Shown: positions 5,594-13,283 of the stretch, piece after piece
Numbering within the stretch: position 1 is the stretch's first letter
Layout: every line of letters begins with the position of its first letter
Assembly: GCA_030612385.1 (NCBI GenBank)
Contig: JAUWNZ010000004.1
Span: forward strand, 1 to 18,348
Direction of reading: 5' to 3'
DNA length: 18,348 nucleotides
Source of the DNA: Pseudomonadota bacterium
GTDB lineage: Bacteria > Desulfobacterota > Syntrophia > Syntrophales > JADFWA01
Position numbers and translations under genes: made by a program
The notes under the pieces: generated by a model
Told to the model about the DNA's origin: nothing
Database searches by the model: none
What the model saw: the letters and a program-made list of their open reading frames with translations, nothing else

Positions 5594-5965
5594 ATGATAC
5601 GCAGATCTGCAAAGTTATTTTTGTTGATAGCAGCTCTTTGTTTTTTTGCCGGGTGTATGACGTATGAGGATTTTATTAAAATAGACAACCAGGTAAGAAG
5701 GGTCCGGATCCTGGAAGAACAGGCCCAGGAGAAACTTATCCAGGCAAAAACAGGAGAGTTAACCGCGCCTGAAGCATTAGCCTGGGTAACACAGACAAAC
5801 GAGCAAATAAAAGAAGCCACCAAAGAGATCAATGATCTAAAAAAAGGTAAAGATATCGGCTGGACTGAACTGATAGGAGCTGTAGCAGCTTCCTTGTTAG
5901 GCGGTACCGGTTTGGTTCGTGCGTGGCGCGGACCCTCTCATAGAAATACAGACCTAAGTGCATAA
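5594..5965 (+). CDS. Lipoprotein with coiled coil and C-terminal hydrophobic segment
   Basis: Signal peptide MIRRSAKLFLLIAALCFFAG ends in the lipobox FAGC, with lipidated Cys at 21. A helical, charged region follows (about 27-85), then a hydrophobic, glycine-rich segment LIGAVAASLLGGTGLV (about 93-108) and a short polar tail. ATG 5594 has AAAGGAGGTGA 6-7 bases upstream. The combination of lipid anchor, coil and hydrophobic end could span the periplasm in the manner of a phage spanin or envelope anchor, but no family is recognised. It follows the nuclease gene by 28 bp and is probably co-transcribed with it. Confidence 0.75.
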   Translation: MIRRSAKLFLLIAALCFFAGCMTYEDFIKIDNQVRRVRILEEQAQEKLIQAKTGELTAPEALAWVTQTNEQIKEATKEINDLKKGKDIGWTELIGAVAASLLGGTGLVRAWRGPSHRNTDLSA

Positions 5966-6144
5966 TCTCCAGCCGGCTCTTTGACTGCCCTGGATAAAAA
6001 GATATCCAGGACAGACAGCCGGCCACGCTCTCAGGTGTCTGCCCCCTCCCCAAAAGGGGAGGGCTCAGCCACTGGGGGCGGCCAGTTGTGAGACTCTGCA
6101 AAAAAAGCAGAGACTCAAACAGGCCTAAAAACAGGAAAAAACAA
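5966..6144 (+). other. Structured intergenic region with three hairpins
   Basis: Three stems lie in a row. First, CCTGGATA/TATCCAGG (5989-5996, 6003-6010) is enclosed by GCCGGCT/AGCCGGC (5972-5978, 6017-6023). Second, CCCTCCCC-aaaa-GGGGAGGG (6044-6063). Third, CTCTGC-A7-GCAGAG (6094-6112). None has a T-run, so they are not standard terminators. They could form a 5' leader or small RNA before the tail-fibre-like gene. Confidence 0.55.
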
Positions 6145-7791
6145 ATGTCCTTTTATACAGATTTCCCGGTATACCCAACGGCAGTATTAAGCACCACAGA
6201 CTATCCTGATCAACTTGACAACGTTGACGACGTTCTTGCAGATCTGGTTAATGCGCTGCGGGATGAAATGATAGCCGTTCAAGCAGAGCTTGGCACGGTA
6301 CCAAAAGCCGGCTACGCCGACGTAAAGACCCGTCTTAACTATTATACTAACTGGCAAAATTACACCCAGTCCGCCGGCCGTCTCTCCGGCGGCGCCGTAA
6401 CCGACGGCGGCGGCGGCACTGCAGATATTGCCGCCGGATCCGGATATTTTAAAACAACAGATTCGGAAACCGGCGTAACCGTTTTATTGTCCTGGTCTCT
6501 CGTGGAAGGCCTTGCCCTGGTTGACAACACCGTTAATTATATCCATGTAAACTATAACGCCGGTACTCCGGCGGTCCAAACAACCACAGACCGGACCACA
6601 ATAGAGCTTAACAGAGAATTTACCCTGGCCCGGGTATACCGGTCCGGCACTACACTGCATATCCTTAACAGCGGTGTAAATCTCCCGAATTTCTTTCGCA
6701 AAGAACACGAGCGCCTTATTTTAGTCCGTGGTTTTGAAAGAGCCTCTGGCGGAGAAATATCCGGAACCGGCACAAGAAATATTGCCTCAACAATAGGCAA
6801 ATTTTGGCTTGGGTTAAACTCTATAACCACTACAGCAAAAGACACCTCAGGCGCGGACCGGTTTACATCCTGGTACCGTGCCGCGGTTAGCGGTTGGACA
6901 GAAGTTACCGACCAGGCCCAAATTGACAATGAATACTACGACGACGGCACTGGCACACTGCATGAACTCACAGCAAACCGCTACGCGGTATACTGGGTGT
7001 TTGTCCATTACGATTCAGATCTCCATGTTATTTACGGGCAGGATGATTATAAATTGACAGAGGCGGAAAACGCCGTCCTCCCGGACAGCCTGCCCGACCA
7101 GGTCCTAAACTTCGGGACCTTAGCCGCGAAAATCATTATTCAAAAGAACGCCGCCTCTTTTAAATCAGTTGTTTCCGCGTATAAAGTCTTGTTTCCCGTC
7201 TCTGCCGCGCCGACGCAGATCCACGACGCCGACGGAGATACAACGGTTGACACGGAAACAGCAGCCGACGAAGATAAAGTTAGGGTTAGCACTGGAGGAA
7301 CAGAAAGAATAGTTGTTGACAGCACGGGACTTGAAACAAAAGTCCCTTTAAAACTAACAGGCGGACAAATTGCTTTCCCCGCGACTCAGATACCGTCTGC
7401 AAATGTAAACACGCTTGATGATTATCAGGAGGGAATTTGGACTCCAAATGTAAGTGGCGACGCCACGTATCATCAGCAGATCGGCCAGTATACTAAAGTT
7501 GGTAGACTTGTAACTATTTCGGGCTATATGCACATAAATGTTATAGGGACTGGAGGAACATCAAATATATTCGGGTTACCGTTTACGTGTAATGCTACTC
7601 TAAATGGCGGATTATTTGTGACTTTCTTTATTGGTTTAACCAAGTCAGTTGTTTTTATTGGTGGGATTGTGGATAAAAATACTACTAAAACAACGTTTAC
7701 CCATTTAACTGCAGCTGCGTCATCAGTGTCCGCCGGGGGTCTTTTTGGGAACGGTACCTGGATAAACTTTATTGCTGTTTATATGGTATAA
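6145..7791 (+). CDS. Phage tail-fibre / host-recognition-like protein, 548 aa
   Basis: Large beta-rich protein with phage fibre character. It has a short helical start, long Gly/Thr/Asn-rich strands, and a C-terminal module opening NTLDDYQEGIWTPNVSG and continuing YTKVGRLVTISGYMHIN, a module seen at the tips of many phage fibres. ATG 6145 was chosen because AGGA lies about 8 bases upstream; the frame stays open to 6088 but that part (RLCKKSRDSNRPKNRKK) overlaps the third hairpin and has no ribosome site. GC-richer codon use (GCC, GGC) in the first 1.2 kb gives way to AT-richer codons near the C-terminal tip from about 7430, suggesting tip exchange. It probably binds the host surface. Confidence 0.75.
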   Translation: MSFYTDFPVYPTAVLSTTDYPDQLDNVDDVLADLVNALRDEMIAVQAELGTVPKAGYADVKTRLNYYTNWQNYTQSAGRLSGGAVTDGGGGTADIAAGSGYFKTTDSETGVTVLLSWSLVEGLALVDNTVNYIHVNYNAGTPAVQTTTDRTTIELNREFTLARVYRSGTTLHILNSGVNLPNFFRKEHERLILVRGFERASGGEISGTGTRNIASTIGKFWLGLNSITTTAKDTSGADRFTSWYRAAVSGWTEVTDQAQIDNEYYDDGTGTLHELTANRYAVYWVFVHYDSDLHVIYGQDDYKLTEAENAVLPDSLPDQVLNFGTLAAKIIIQKNAASFKSVVSAYKVLFPVSAAPTQIHDADGDTTVDTETAADEDKVRVSTGGTERIVVDSTGLETKVPLKLTGGQIAFPATQIPSANVNTLDDYQEGIWTPNVSGDATYHQQIGQYTKVGRLVTISGYMHINVIGTGGTSNIFGLPFTCNATLNGGLFVTFFIGLTKSVVFIGGIVDKNTTKTTFTHLTAAASSVSAGGLFGNGTWINFIAVYMV

Positions 7792-7804
7792 AGGTAAAAA
7801 ATAT

Positions 7805-7880
7805 AAAATTCGGAACCTTAAGAGGCTAAGTAATGGCAAAATTCGGAACCTTTAAATTCGGCACGCAAAAATTTGGAACC
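7805..7880 (+). repeat. Degenerate AAATTCGGAACC repeats
   Basis: AAAATTCGGAACCTT occurs at 7805-7819 and 7838-7852 (33 bp apart, same frame), with weaker copies near 7854 and 7867. The last three encode KFGT repeats of the next protein; the first lies before its ATG and is followed in frame by a stop, so it looks like a repeat unit lost from the coding region. Confidence 0.75.
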
Positions 7881-8198
7881 CGGGAGATAACACCGTTTAA
7901 TCAAAATATGTGTTACGACGGCATACCCGTAGGACTCATAGTCCGCCGGCAGATCAACAAAGAATATATTTACAGATACTGCAAGGGCCACCAGTTTAAA
8001 TATAATTACTTTGTGCCGACAAATCCACAGACAGTACCACAACAAGCCTGGAGAGCAAAATACACCGCCGGCAACACAGCCGCGCTGGCCCTCTCTCCGG
8101 CAGAAAGAGAACCGTATATCAAGAGGGCCAAGAAGAAAAAAGGCTGGAACTGGCATAATGTTTTTATGTCTGATTATCTCTGGGCACAATCTCACTAA
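7833..8198 (+). CDS. Probable virion/tail-associated protein with FGT repeats, 121 aa
   Basis: Begins with three FGT units (KFGTFKFGTQKFGT), a short glycine-aromatic repeat that I associate with starts of phage structural proteins. It is followed by NYFVPTNPQTVPQQAWRAKY, then ALSPAEREPYIKRAKK and FMSDYLW. The TNPQT..QQ..R plus AExxxY plus F(M)xxYL pattern recurs in uncharacterised phage proteins from metagenomes (recollection, not a search). Similar pieces occur in the proteins at 8620-9591 and 9695-10273. ATG 7833 is preceded by AGAGG at a suitable distance. Role as a structural or assembly protein is inferred from context after the fibre gene. Confidence 0.65.
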   Translation: MAKFGTFKFGTQKFGTREITPFNQNMCYDGIPVGLIVRRQINKEYIYRYCKGHQFKYNYFVPTNPQTVPQQAWRAKYTAGNTAALALSPAEREPYIKRAKKKKGWNWHNVFMSDYLWAQSH

Positions 8199-8224
8199 CA
8201 AAATAAGAAAGGAGTAAATAAATT

Positions 8225-8404
8225 ATGGCTTATGGATGTCTAAAACTCAATAAAGAAACACCCGATCCGTTAAAAGATTGCGAAAAATGCAAAGACTTCG
8301 CGAAAAAATACTGGAACCAGGGCCCATTTATCCAGGGCTGTGACGGTGGTCCGATCGCGAATTGTATCCACTCAAAAGTAAAATGGAAACCAAGAAAATT
8401 TTAA
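8225..8404 (+). CDS. Small cysteine-rich protein, 59 aa
   Basis: Small cytosolic protein with five cysteines: C5, the pair C19-x2-C22, C39 and C47. The CxxC pair and later cysteines suggest a metal-bound (zinc) fold. The reading frame is supported by AAAGGAG upstream of ATG 8225 and by the next gene's ribosome site overlapping its stop. No family is recognised. It lies between the two virion-like genes and may be a small structural or assembly accessory protein. Confidence 0.7.
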   Translation: MAYGCLKLNKETPDPLKDCEKCKDFAKKYWNQGPFIQGCDGGPIANCIHSKVKWKPRKF

Positions 8405-8414
8405 GGAGGAGACA

Positions 8415-8615
8415 ATGGACTCAACAATTTTCTTTGAGATTATTAAGCAAGTGGGTTTTAACGGCGCTCTTGTTGTTATTCTACTGTATTTTGGCGGCCG
8501 CTTTCTGGAAAAGCTCCTTAATCACATCTCACACATCCAGGCCGAAATGGAAAAGCACACAGGCCTGTTATCGCAGCTCCTCGAAGCTGTTAGAGCTGAA
8601 AAAAACAAAGGCTAG
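8415..8615 (+). CDS. Holin-like one-TM protein with coiled tail, 66 aa
   Basis: An N-terminal amphipathic start (MDSTIFFEIIKQVGF) leads into a hydrophobic helix NGALVVILLYFGGRFL (residues 15-31), then a charged helical tail (HIQAEMEKHTGLLSQLLEAVRAEKNKG). This design matches small single-TM holins of the BhlA/UviB kind and other phage membrane proteins of this size. AAGGAGGA precedes ATG 8415 by a few bases. It lies directly between the Cys-rich gene and the next structural-type gene (stop at 8615, next ATG at 8620). Holin is the best guess; no endolysin is seen in the window. Confidence 0.65.
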   Translation: MDSTIFFEIIKQVGFNGALVVILLYFGGRFLEKLLNHISHIQAEMEKHTGLLSQLLEAVRAEKNKG

Positions 8616-8619
8616 ACAA

Positions 8620-9591
8620 ATGGCAAAAACAATCGACCAGGACATCCCGTCAGAAATGGCAGACGCCTATGACACCTCTTTGCACCGGTCCGCTATATGG
8701 ATCCCCGGCTCTTCGATCCGCATAGTCCGGAAACGGGTCCCGTTCCACATGGGCCACATGCAAAACAGCTCCACCCAGTCACCCAGTGGCGCGCAAAGAT
8801 TAGTCCGCGCTGCCTTTAAAAATTCCTGTAATTGTTTTAATCTTCAACCTTATTCCGGCGGAGCCACGCCTCCGGCAATAGGCCCGCGTAACCGATCCTG
8901 GTGGTATGATCAAGCCGCCGGATCCGGCTTGTGGTATTATGATTATTTTATACAACAGACCTGGTCAGGTTATTACGTTGGCCCCACCCCAGACTGGTGT
9001 ATGCTGGGAGAATTATCACCGTTCGCGCATAACCGCACACGAGGGGATCAACCAGACACCACGGAAACAGGTTACGGCAAGCGGGCTGCAGATAATGAGG
9101 AAGAAAACTTTGTATGGTGGGTTTGGCATGAATGGGATTTTACCCTGGCCAACCTGCAGGCCGTTATCCCGGGATATTTTGACGGAATGATAACAGGAGG
9201 CAGTCTCGATTTTTGGTTATTCAATGTATATTTCTTCAACCCAGAAACGGAACAATGGCAGCACCGCACAGGTCAGGTACATGTGGGGCAAGTGGATTAC
9301 TGGAATCCCGGGACCTTAACCTGGAACAATAAGCCTGGTAAACCGCCTTTAAAGTTTAGCAGGACAGCATATATGGAATCCGGACCTTACGGCCCCTGGA
9401 ACCAAAACGAAACATATCACTCTATCGACATCTCAGCTGAAATATTAGCCGCGATCGCGGCAGGGTCAAGATATTTAACTGTTGTACTCACGGTAACGCC
9501 GCAAATAACAATAGAAGAGGGCGCCACGGATCCATACTGGTATCTATCGACAAGCACAGGATATACCCCTCCGGTTATCACTTTTGAATGA
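8620..9591 (+). CDS. Probable structural protein with C-terminal DNRLRE/adhesin-like domain, 323 aa
   Basis: The N-terminal half carries SPSGAQRLVRAAFKNSCNCF and RSWWYDQAAGSGLWYYDYFI, resembling the virion-like pattern of the 121-aa neighbour. The C-terminal half (about 190-323) is a beta domain: GSLDFWLFNVYFF, then VDYWNPGTLTWNNKPGK, YHSIDISAEILAAIAAG, YLTVVLTV and a final VITFE. This order fits the DNRLRE / CBM96-like jelly-roll fold found in surface and adhesive proteins (family recall, unverified). ATG 8620 was chosen because AAAGG lies about 8 bases upstream and the frame above it overlaps two real genes. Very rich in Trp and Tyr. Probably a particle or tail protein that contacts glycans. 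Confidence 0.6.
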   Translation: MAKTIDQDIPSEMADAYDTSLHRSAIWIPGSSIRIVRKRVPFHMGHMQNSSTQSPSGAQRLVRAAFKNSCNCFNLQPYSGGATPPAIGPRNRSWWYDQAAGSGLWYYDYFIQQTWSGYYVGPTPDWCMLGELSPFAHNRTRGDQPDTTETGYGKRAADNEEENFVWWVWHEWDFTLANLQAVIPGYFDGMITGGSLDFWLFNVYFFNPETEQWQHRTGQVHVGQVDYWNPGTLTWNNKPGKPPLKFSRTAYMESGPYGPWNQNETYHSIDISAEILAAIAAGSRYLTVVLTVTPQITIEEGATDPYWYLSTSTGYTPPVITFE

Positions 9592-9621
9592 ACCGACGCG
9601 GAGAAATAGAAACTTCCAACA

Positions 9622-9650
9622 TTGACAAAACATTAAAAATCAGGTAATAT
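9622..9650 (+). promoter_or_regulatory. Strong consensus sigma70-type promoter
   Basis: TTGACA (9622-9627), exactly 17 bases, TAATAT (9645-9650). The start site is expected near 9657, leaving a leader of about 38 bases that contains GAGGAGGTG. It is the closest match to consensus found in the window and suggests high expression of the next gene. Confidence 0.75.
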
Positions 9651-9694
9651 ATTAGTGTACCACAATGTCACAAAAAGAGGAGGTGAAAATAATT

Positions 9695-10273
9695 ATGGCA
9701 AAACTAACAGCTCCTTTACTATCCCTGGAAGCAAGAGGCGCGATCGGCGAGGCAATGGTTTTCTTTCCCTGGAAAGGCCGGAACGTAGTACGTGCCTGGA
9801 CAAAGCCTGCCAACCCGAGAGACATTGACCAGCAGTTGATCAGACAGAAGTTAGCTGCTATGGGGAAAAACTGCAAGGCGATCGTAACTCCTGAAACAGG
9901 TCTGCTGAACGGATCTGCGATATACCAGCTTATTAAAGATGAAACCCCGGCAACGCAGATCTGGAACGCTTACTTTGTTAAGGCTGCTTTGGATGATCTG
10001 AAAGTTGACAGTGCCTTTACCACCCTGTCTGCTGCCATTGCTGGCGTTGACGCAATAACCACCTGGCAGTCTGAGGCAATCAATGTAGGGTTTGGGACCC
10101 TTACTGGTCCCGCTTATGCGACTGCAATATCACCTGAAATGCAGTTTGCTATGGGCGCTTACGCCGCCTATAAGTTATCTCTCTCTGGACTTGTAGACTA
10201 TGCTACAGCTCCGGAAAACTGGGATACAGAGATGATCACTAGTTTCGCCGCCGACTACGTCACAGTTGCGTAG
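9695..10273 (+). CDS. Probable major virion-type protein, 192 aa
   Basis: Begins MAKLTAPLLSLEARGAIGEA, then FFPWKGRNVVRAW and KPANPRDIDQQLIRQKLAA, a start pattern I have seen in uncharacterised phage proteins (ARGxIG..xVFxxWKGRxxVR....PxNPxTxxQ). The rest is Ala- and Thr-rich and mostly helical, ending AADYVTVA. No signal peptide. ATG 9695 lies 9 bases after GAGGAGGTG; an earlier in-frame ATG at 9665 has none. With its own strong promoter, compact size and position among structural-type genes, it is the best candidate for an abundant particle protein. No known capsid fold can be assigned from sequence alone. Confidence 0.6.
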   Translation: MAKLTAPLLSLEARGAIGEAMVFFPWKGRNVVRAWTKPANPRDIDQQLIRQKLAAMGKNCKAIVTPETGLLNGSAIYQLIKDETPATQIWNAYFVKAALDDLKVDSAFTTLSAAIAGVDAITTWQSEAINVGFGTLTGPAYATAISPEMQFAMGAYAAYKLSLSGLVDYATAPENWDTEMITSFAADYVTVA

Positions 10274-10392
10274 AAATCGGTAGTATTGTTGCACGGGAAA
10301 CCTGGGGACGGCCGCCCTGGGGGACCTGCTAACCCGCCAAAAAACCTAAAAAACAAACCGGTCTATAATTTAAACTAAGGAGAAAAAAGAAA

Positions 10393-10602
10393 ATGAATGA
10401 CTTTACCGTGGGAGATTTAACCCTTATGGAAATAGGGCTTTGTGAATTTATGAAAGATATTGACATTAACATGTCCGCCGGCCGGCAAATACAGACTGTT
10501 ATTACAAAGATTGAAATGCAGATCGAAAGACTGAACGCCGCGCACACAGACCAGGGCAAAGATAATTTAACTCTGCCTCCGGACCTTAACCCTAACGCCT
10601 AG
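10393..10602 (+). CDS. Small helical protein, 69 aa
   Basis: Acidic, mostly helical small protein (TLMEIGLCEFMKDIDIN, then RQIQTVITKIEMQIERLNAA) with a Pro/Asn-rich end. AAGGAG precedes ATG 10393 at a good distance. No family is recognised and there is no TM or signal. It lies between the candidate abundant structural gene and the glycosyltransferase cassette, ending 13 bases before the next ATG, so it is probably co-transcribed. It might be a chaperone or small scaffold, but this is a guess. Confidence 0.65.
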   Translation: MNDFTVGDLTLMEIGLCEFMKDIDINMSAGRQIQTVITKIEMQIERLNAAHTDQGKDNLTLPPDLNPNA

Positions 10603-10615
10603 GCGGACAAAGCGT

Positions 10616-11941
10616 ATGAAAGACATTAAAACAAAACCGCCCGGCTACTATGGCATAGTACGTCAGGACATCCTCGATAAAATCCCGATCCTCGCCCGAA
10701 AAGTCTTAGATCTCGGGTGCGGAACCGGAGCTCTCGGAGCCGCGCTTAAAAAAAGACAAGACTGTATAGTCCACGGCCTCGAAATGAATCAGGCCGCAGT
10801 TTTAGAGGCTGAAAATAATATCGACCTTGTTTTTAAAGGCAACCTTGACAACTTCAACACAGGGAAACTTTTAGGGCCTTACGACGTTATTGTATTTGGG
10901 GATATCCTGGAACACATCATAGACCCCTGGAGCGCCCTCCGGAAATACGCTGAACTCTTATCAGACGACGGTATTATCGTAGCCTCTATACCCAACGCCG
11001 CGCACCCGGCCGTATTATACGACCTAAGCCGCGGACTTTTCCGGTATCGGTCCGCCGGCCTGCTCGATATCACACATCTTCGCTTTTTCACTTTACCGAC
11101 GATCGGCCAGATGTTCGTCAAAGCCGGGCTTAAGATCTTCGACATTGAACCCCAGCCAAATCCCAACCACCACTACCAGTACATAATATCAGCCCGGAAG
11201 CTCAAGACAAAATTTGATAATTTCACCACGACGATCATAATGCCGGTCCGCAACGCCCTGGAATATACCAAGGTAGCAGTCCAAAGCATTAGAGATCATA
11301 CCGGCTGCCCTTATAAACTAATAATCGTTAACGACGGATCAGACGCCGAAACAACCGCCTGGATAAACGACCAGGCAGATGTTTTATCCTTACAGAATGT
11401 CAACAGCCTCGGGTTTCCCACAGCGTGCAACCTGGGTCTTGAATGCGTGGACACACCATACTGCATGATAATAAATTCAGATATCAAAGTAACTCCCGGC
11501 TGGCTTTGTAAAATGCTTGCAACTATGAAAGCTGATGAAAATATAGGAATCCTGGGGCCTATGACGAACAGGGCCTCCGGCCCTCAGGTGGATACTGGTG
11601 TTAAATACCGCAATGACCAGGAGCTTAACGCGTACGCGAAAAAATTAGAAATGGGATATCGCCCCAGGTTAAAAACTTTCCAAAGGATCGTATTTTTTTG
11701 CGCTTTAATCCGGAGCGAGTTGATCAGTAAAATTGGAATCCTTGATGAAAGTTTTGGATTAGGCAATTTCGAAGATGATGATTATTGTATCCGGTCAATT
11801 CATGCCGGTTACAAAAACGTAATTGATCAAGGAGTTTTTGTTCATCATTACGGCAGCCAAACCTTTAAAACGCAGAATTTGGACTATGTTAAAATCATGA
11901 AAACAGCGGAAACCCGTTTTAGGGCCAAATGGGGCTTGTAA
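10616..11941 (+). CDS. SAM methyltransferase fused to family 2 glycosyltransferase, 441 aa
   Basis: Two enzymes in one chain. Residues about 1-190 form a class I methyltransferase: motif I VLDLGCGTGALG (30-41), motif near FGDILEHI, and LLSDDGIIVASIPN. Residues about 205-441 form a GT-A glycosyltransferase of family 2: TTIIMPVRNALEYTK, LIIVNDGSDAET, the metal-site region INSDIKVTPGW, then FEDDDYCIRSIHAGY and VFVHHYGSQTF near the end. It should methylate and transfer sugars on a glycan or protein, in the cytosol. ATG 10616 has only a weak ribosome site, so coupling to the upstream gene is likely. First of three linked sugar or methyl genes; it may decorate host surface or virion glycans. Confidence 0.9.
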   Translation: MKDIKTKPPGYYGIVRQDILDKIPILARKVLDLGCGTGALGAALKKRQDCIVHGLEMNQAAVLEAENNIDLVFKGNLDNFNTGKLLGPYDVIVFGDILEHIIDPWSALRKYAELLSDDGIIVASIPNAAHPAVLYDLSRGLFRYRSAGLLDITHLRFFTLPTIGQMFVKAGLKIFDIEPQPNPNHHYQYIISARKLKTKFDNFTTTIIMPVRNALEYTKVAVQSIRDHTGCPYKLIIVNDGSDAETTAWINDQADVLSLQNVNSLGFPTACNLGLECVDTPYCMIINSDIKVTPGWLCKMLATMKADENIGILGPMTNRASGPQVDTGVKYRNDQELNAYAKKLEMGYRPRLKTFQRIVFFCALIRSELISKIGILDESFGLGNFEDDDYCIRSIHAGYKNVIDQGVFVHHYGSQTFKTQNLDYVKIMKTAETRFRAKWGL

Positions 11942-11942
11942 G

Positions 11943-11995
11943 CCACGAACTAGAAAAAGGGATGACAATAGTATGGCCTCCCTTGGTTCGTGGCA
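11943..11995 (+). repeat. Long hairpin in the leader of the second glycosyltransferase
   Basis: GCCACGAAC (11943-11951) pairs with GTTCGTGGC (11987-11995), and inside it AAGGGA pairs with TCCCTT. It sits just after the stop of the preceding gene and before the chosen start at 12040. It supports the view that this segment is untranslated leader rather than the N-terminus of a longer protein. Confidence 0.5.
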
Positions 11996-12039
11996 CAGGC
12001 AAGCCCATTCAAAGGATTTCACAGGGTAAGGATCTAAAA

Positions 12040-13281
12040 ATGAGACAAAATATCAAAATTTGGAAAAAACAACAGATTTTTCCGTCATTCTGGCAAAAAA
12101 AGCTTGGAGACACCATTTCTCTTTGTATGATCATGAGAAATGAAGAAAAGCGGCTCACCAGGTGTTTAAAGTCTGTCAAAGGCCTGGTTGATGAAATCAT
12201 AATTTGTGATACAGGATCCACAGACAAAAGTATCCAGATCGCCCGGGCCCATGGCGCCCGGGTCCTTCAGGATCCCTGGCGGGATGATTTCAGCCGGCCG
12301 CGCAACATTGCCATTGCGGCCGCAACCATGAATTACATCCTGATCCTGGATCCGGATGAAGTAATATCGCACATGGATCATAGTACCTTAAGGGAACACA
12401 CCCGGCACCCGGAGATCATTGCCTGGAGAATGGACACCAGAAACTATACAGATAACCCATGGCAGCAGAATACCCACCAAAACCCGGGAGACTTTTTAAA
12501 TGCGAAAAACTTTTACGGATTTGTCCCGAGTATTAAAACGAGATTCTTCCAAAACCACAAAAACATTTTTTTTCAAAAGATCTGGCATGAGCTCTTAGAT
12601 TATGATATTTTAAAGTACAAATATAAGCTTGCCGCCAGCCCGGTACCGGTCCACCACTATCCCGGCGAAATCAACCAGGCCAGCATTGAAGAAAAGAGGA
12701 AGTTTTATCTCCGTCTGGGCCGGAAAAAAGCTGGACTTGATCCAAAAGATTGCCAGGCTCAATGGGAATTAGCCGTTGCCGAACACATTGCCGGCAACCA
12801 TGGCCGGGCATACAAAGCATGTCTTTTATCCTTAAGAAATGGAATATACGGATCAGACAGACTATACTTCCTGGCCGCCCTGGCTAGAGCCAAAGGCGGA
12901 GTGAAAGAACATAGACTAATCTTTGAAAAAGCTGTTTGCAAAACATACCCAAATCTAACCCACATCAACCCCGTCGATAAAACACCACTCCACGCCGCGC
13001 CAAAGAAACCAGGGCCGCCTAACTTAATAAGCGAAAGACCGGCACACATACCCGCGCCCGGCTGGCCAAAAATAAATATTCCCACAGACTTTATAGACCC
13101 GATGTCCCCCGACCCAAGAATACAAATACCTGAAAAAGAGTTCACGATAAGCGCAGCACACACAACCAAAAAGACTATTCCCCCAAAAGAACCCCTGCAG
13201 AAGAAACCTAAAAAAAGGATTAAACACCATATAAAAAAACCCAATAAAAAAAGATCAACCCAAAAAAAAGAGGAGAAATAA
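12040..13281 (+). CDS. Family 2 glycosyltransferase with long basic tail, 413 aa
   Basis: GT-A enzyme: ISLCMIMRNEEKRLTRCLKS (about 26-45), DTGSTDKS (57-64) and the metal motif LDPDEV (103-108), typical of SunS/WcaA-like glycosyltransferases. FFQKIWHELLDY and HHYPGE follow, then a helical repeat-like part (AQWELAVAEHIAGNHGRAYKA). From about 310 the chain changes to a Pro/Lys-rich, probably disordered tail ending in KKPKKRIKHHIKKPNKKRSTQKK. ATG 12040 follows AAGGA by 7 bases; the frame is open back to 11929 but that part lies in a hairpin. The basic tail is unusual for this family and could bind nucleic acid, acidic glycan or membrane. It joins the fused enzyme and the next methyltransferase in one transcript. 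Confidence 0.85.
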   Translation: MRQNIKIWKKQQIFPSFWQKKLGDTISLCMIMRNEEKRLTRCLKSVKGLVDEIIICDTGSTDKSIQIARAHGARVLQDPWRDDFSRPRNIAIAAATMNYILILDPDEVISHMDHSTLREHTRHPEIIAWRMDTRNYTDNPWQQNTHQNPGDFLNAKNFYGFVPSIKTRFFQNHKNIFFQKIWHELLDYDILKYKYKLAASPVPVHHYPGEINQASIEEKRKFYLRLGRKKAGLDPKDCQAQWELAVAEHIAGNHGRAYKACLLSLRNGIYGSDRLYFLAALARAKGGVKEHRLIFEKAVCKTYPNLTHINPVDKTPLHAAPKKPGPPNLISERPAHIPAPGWPKINIPTDFIDPMSPDPRIQIPEKEFTISAAHTTKKTIPPKEPLQKKPKKRIKHHIKKPNKKRSTQKKEEK

Positions 13282-13283
13282 CT

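Noticed and set aside
8362..8619. N-terminal extension of the 323-aa structural-type protein
   Set aside because: It would overlap two well-formed small genes in other frames (8225-8404 and 8415-8615); the ATG at 8620 with AAAGG upstream is the better start.
10365..10375. TATAAT before the 69-aa gene as a promoter
   Set aside because: No acceptable -35 box lies 16-18 bases upstream; the gene can be served by the strong promoter at 9622.
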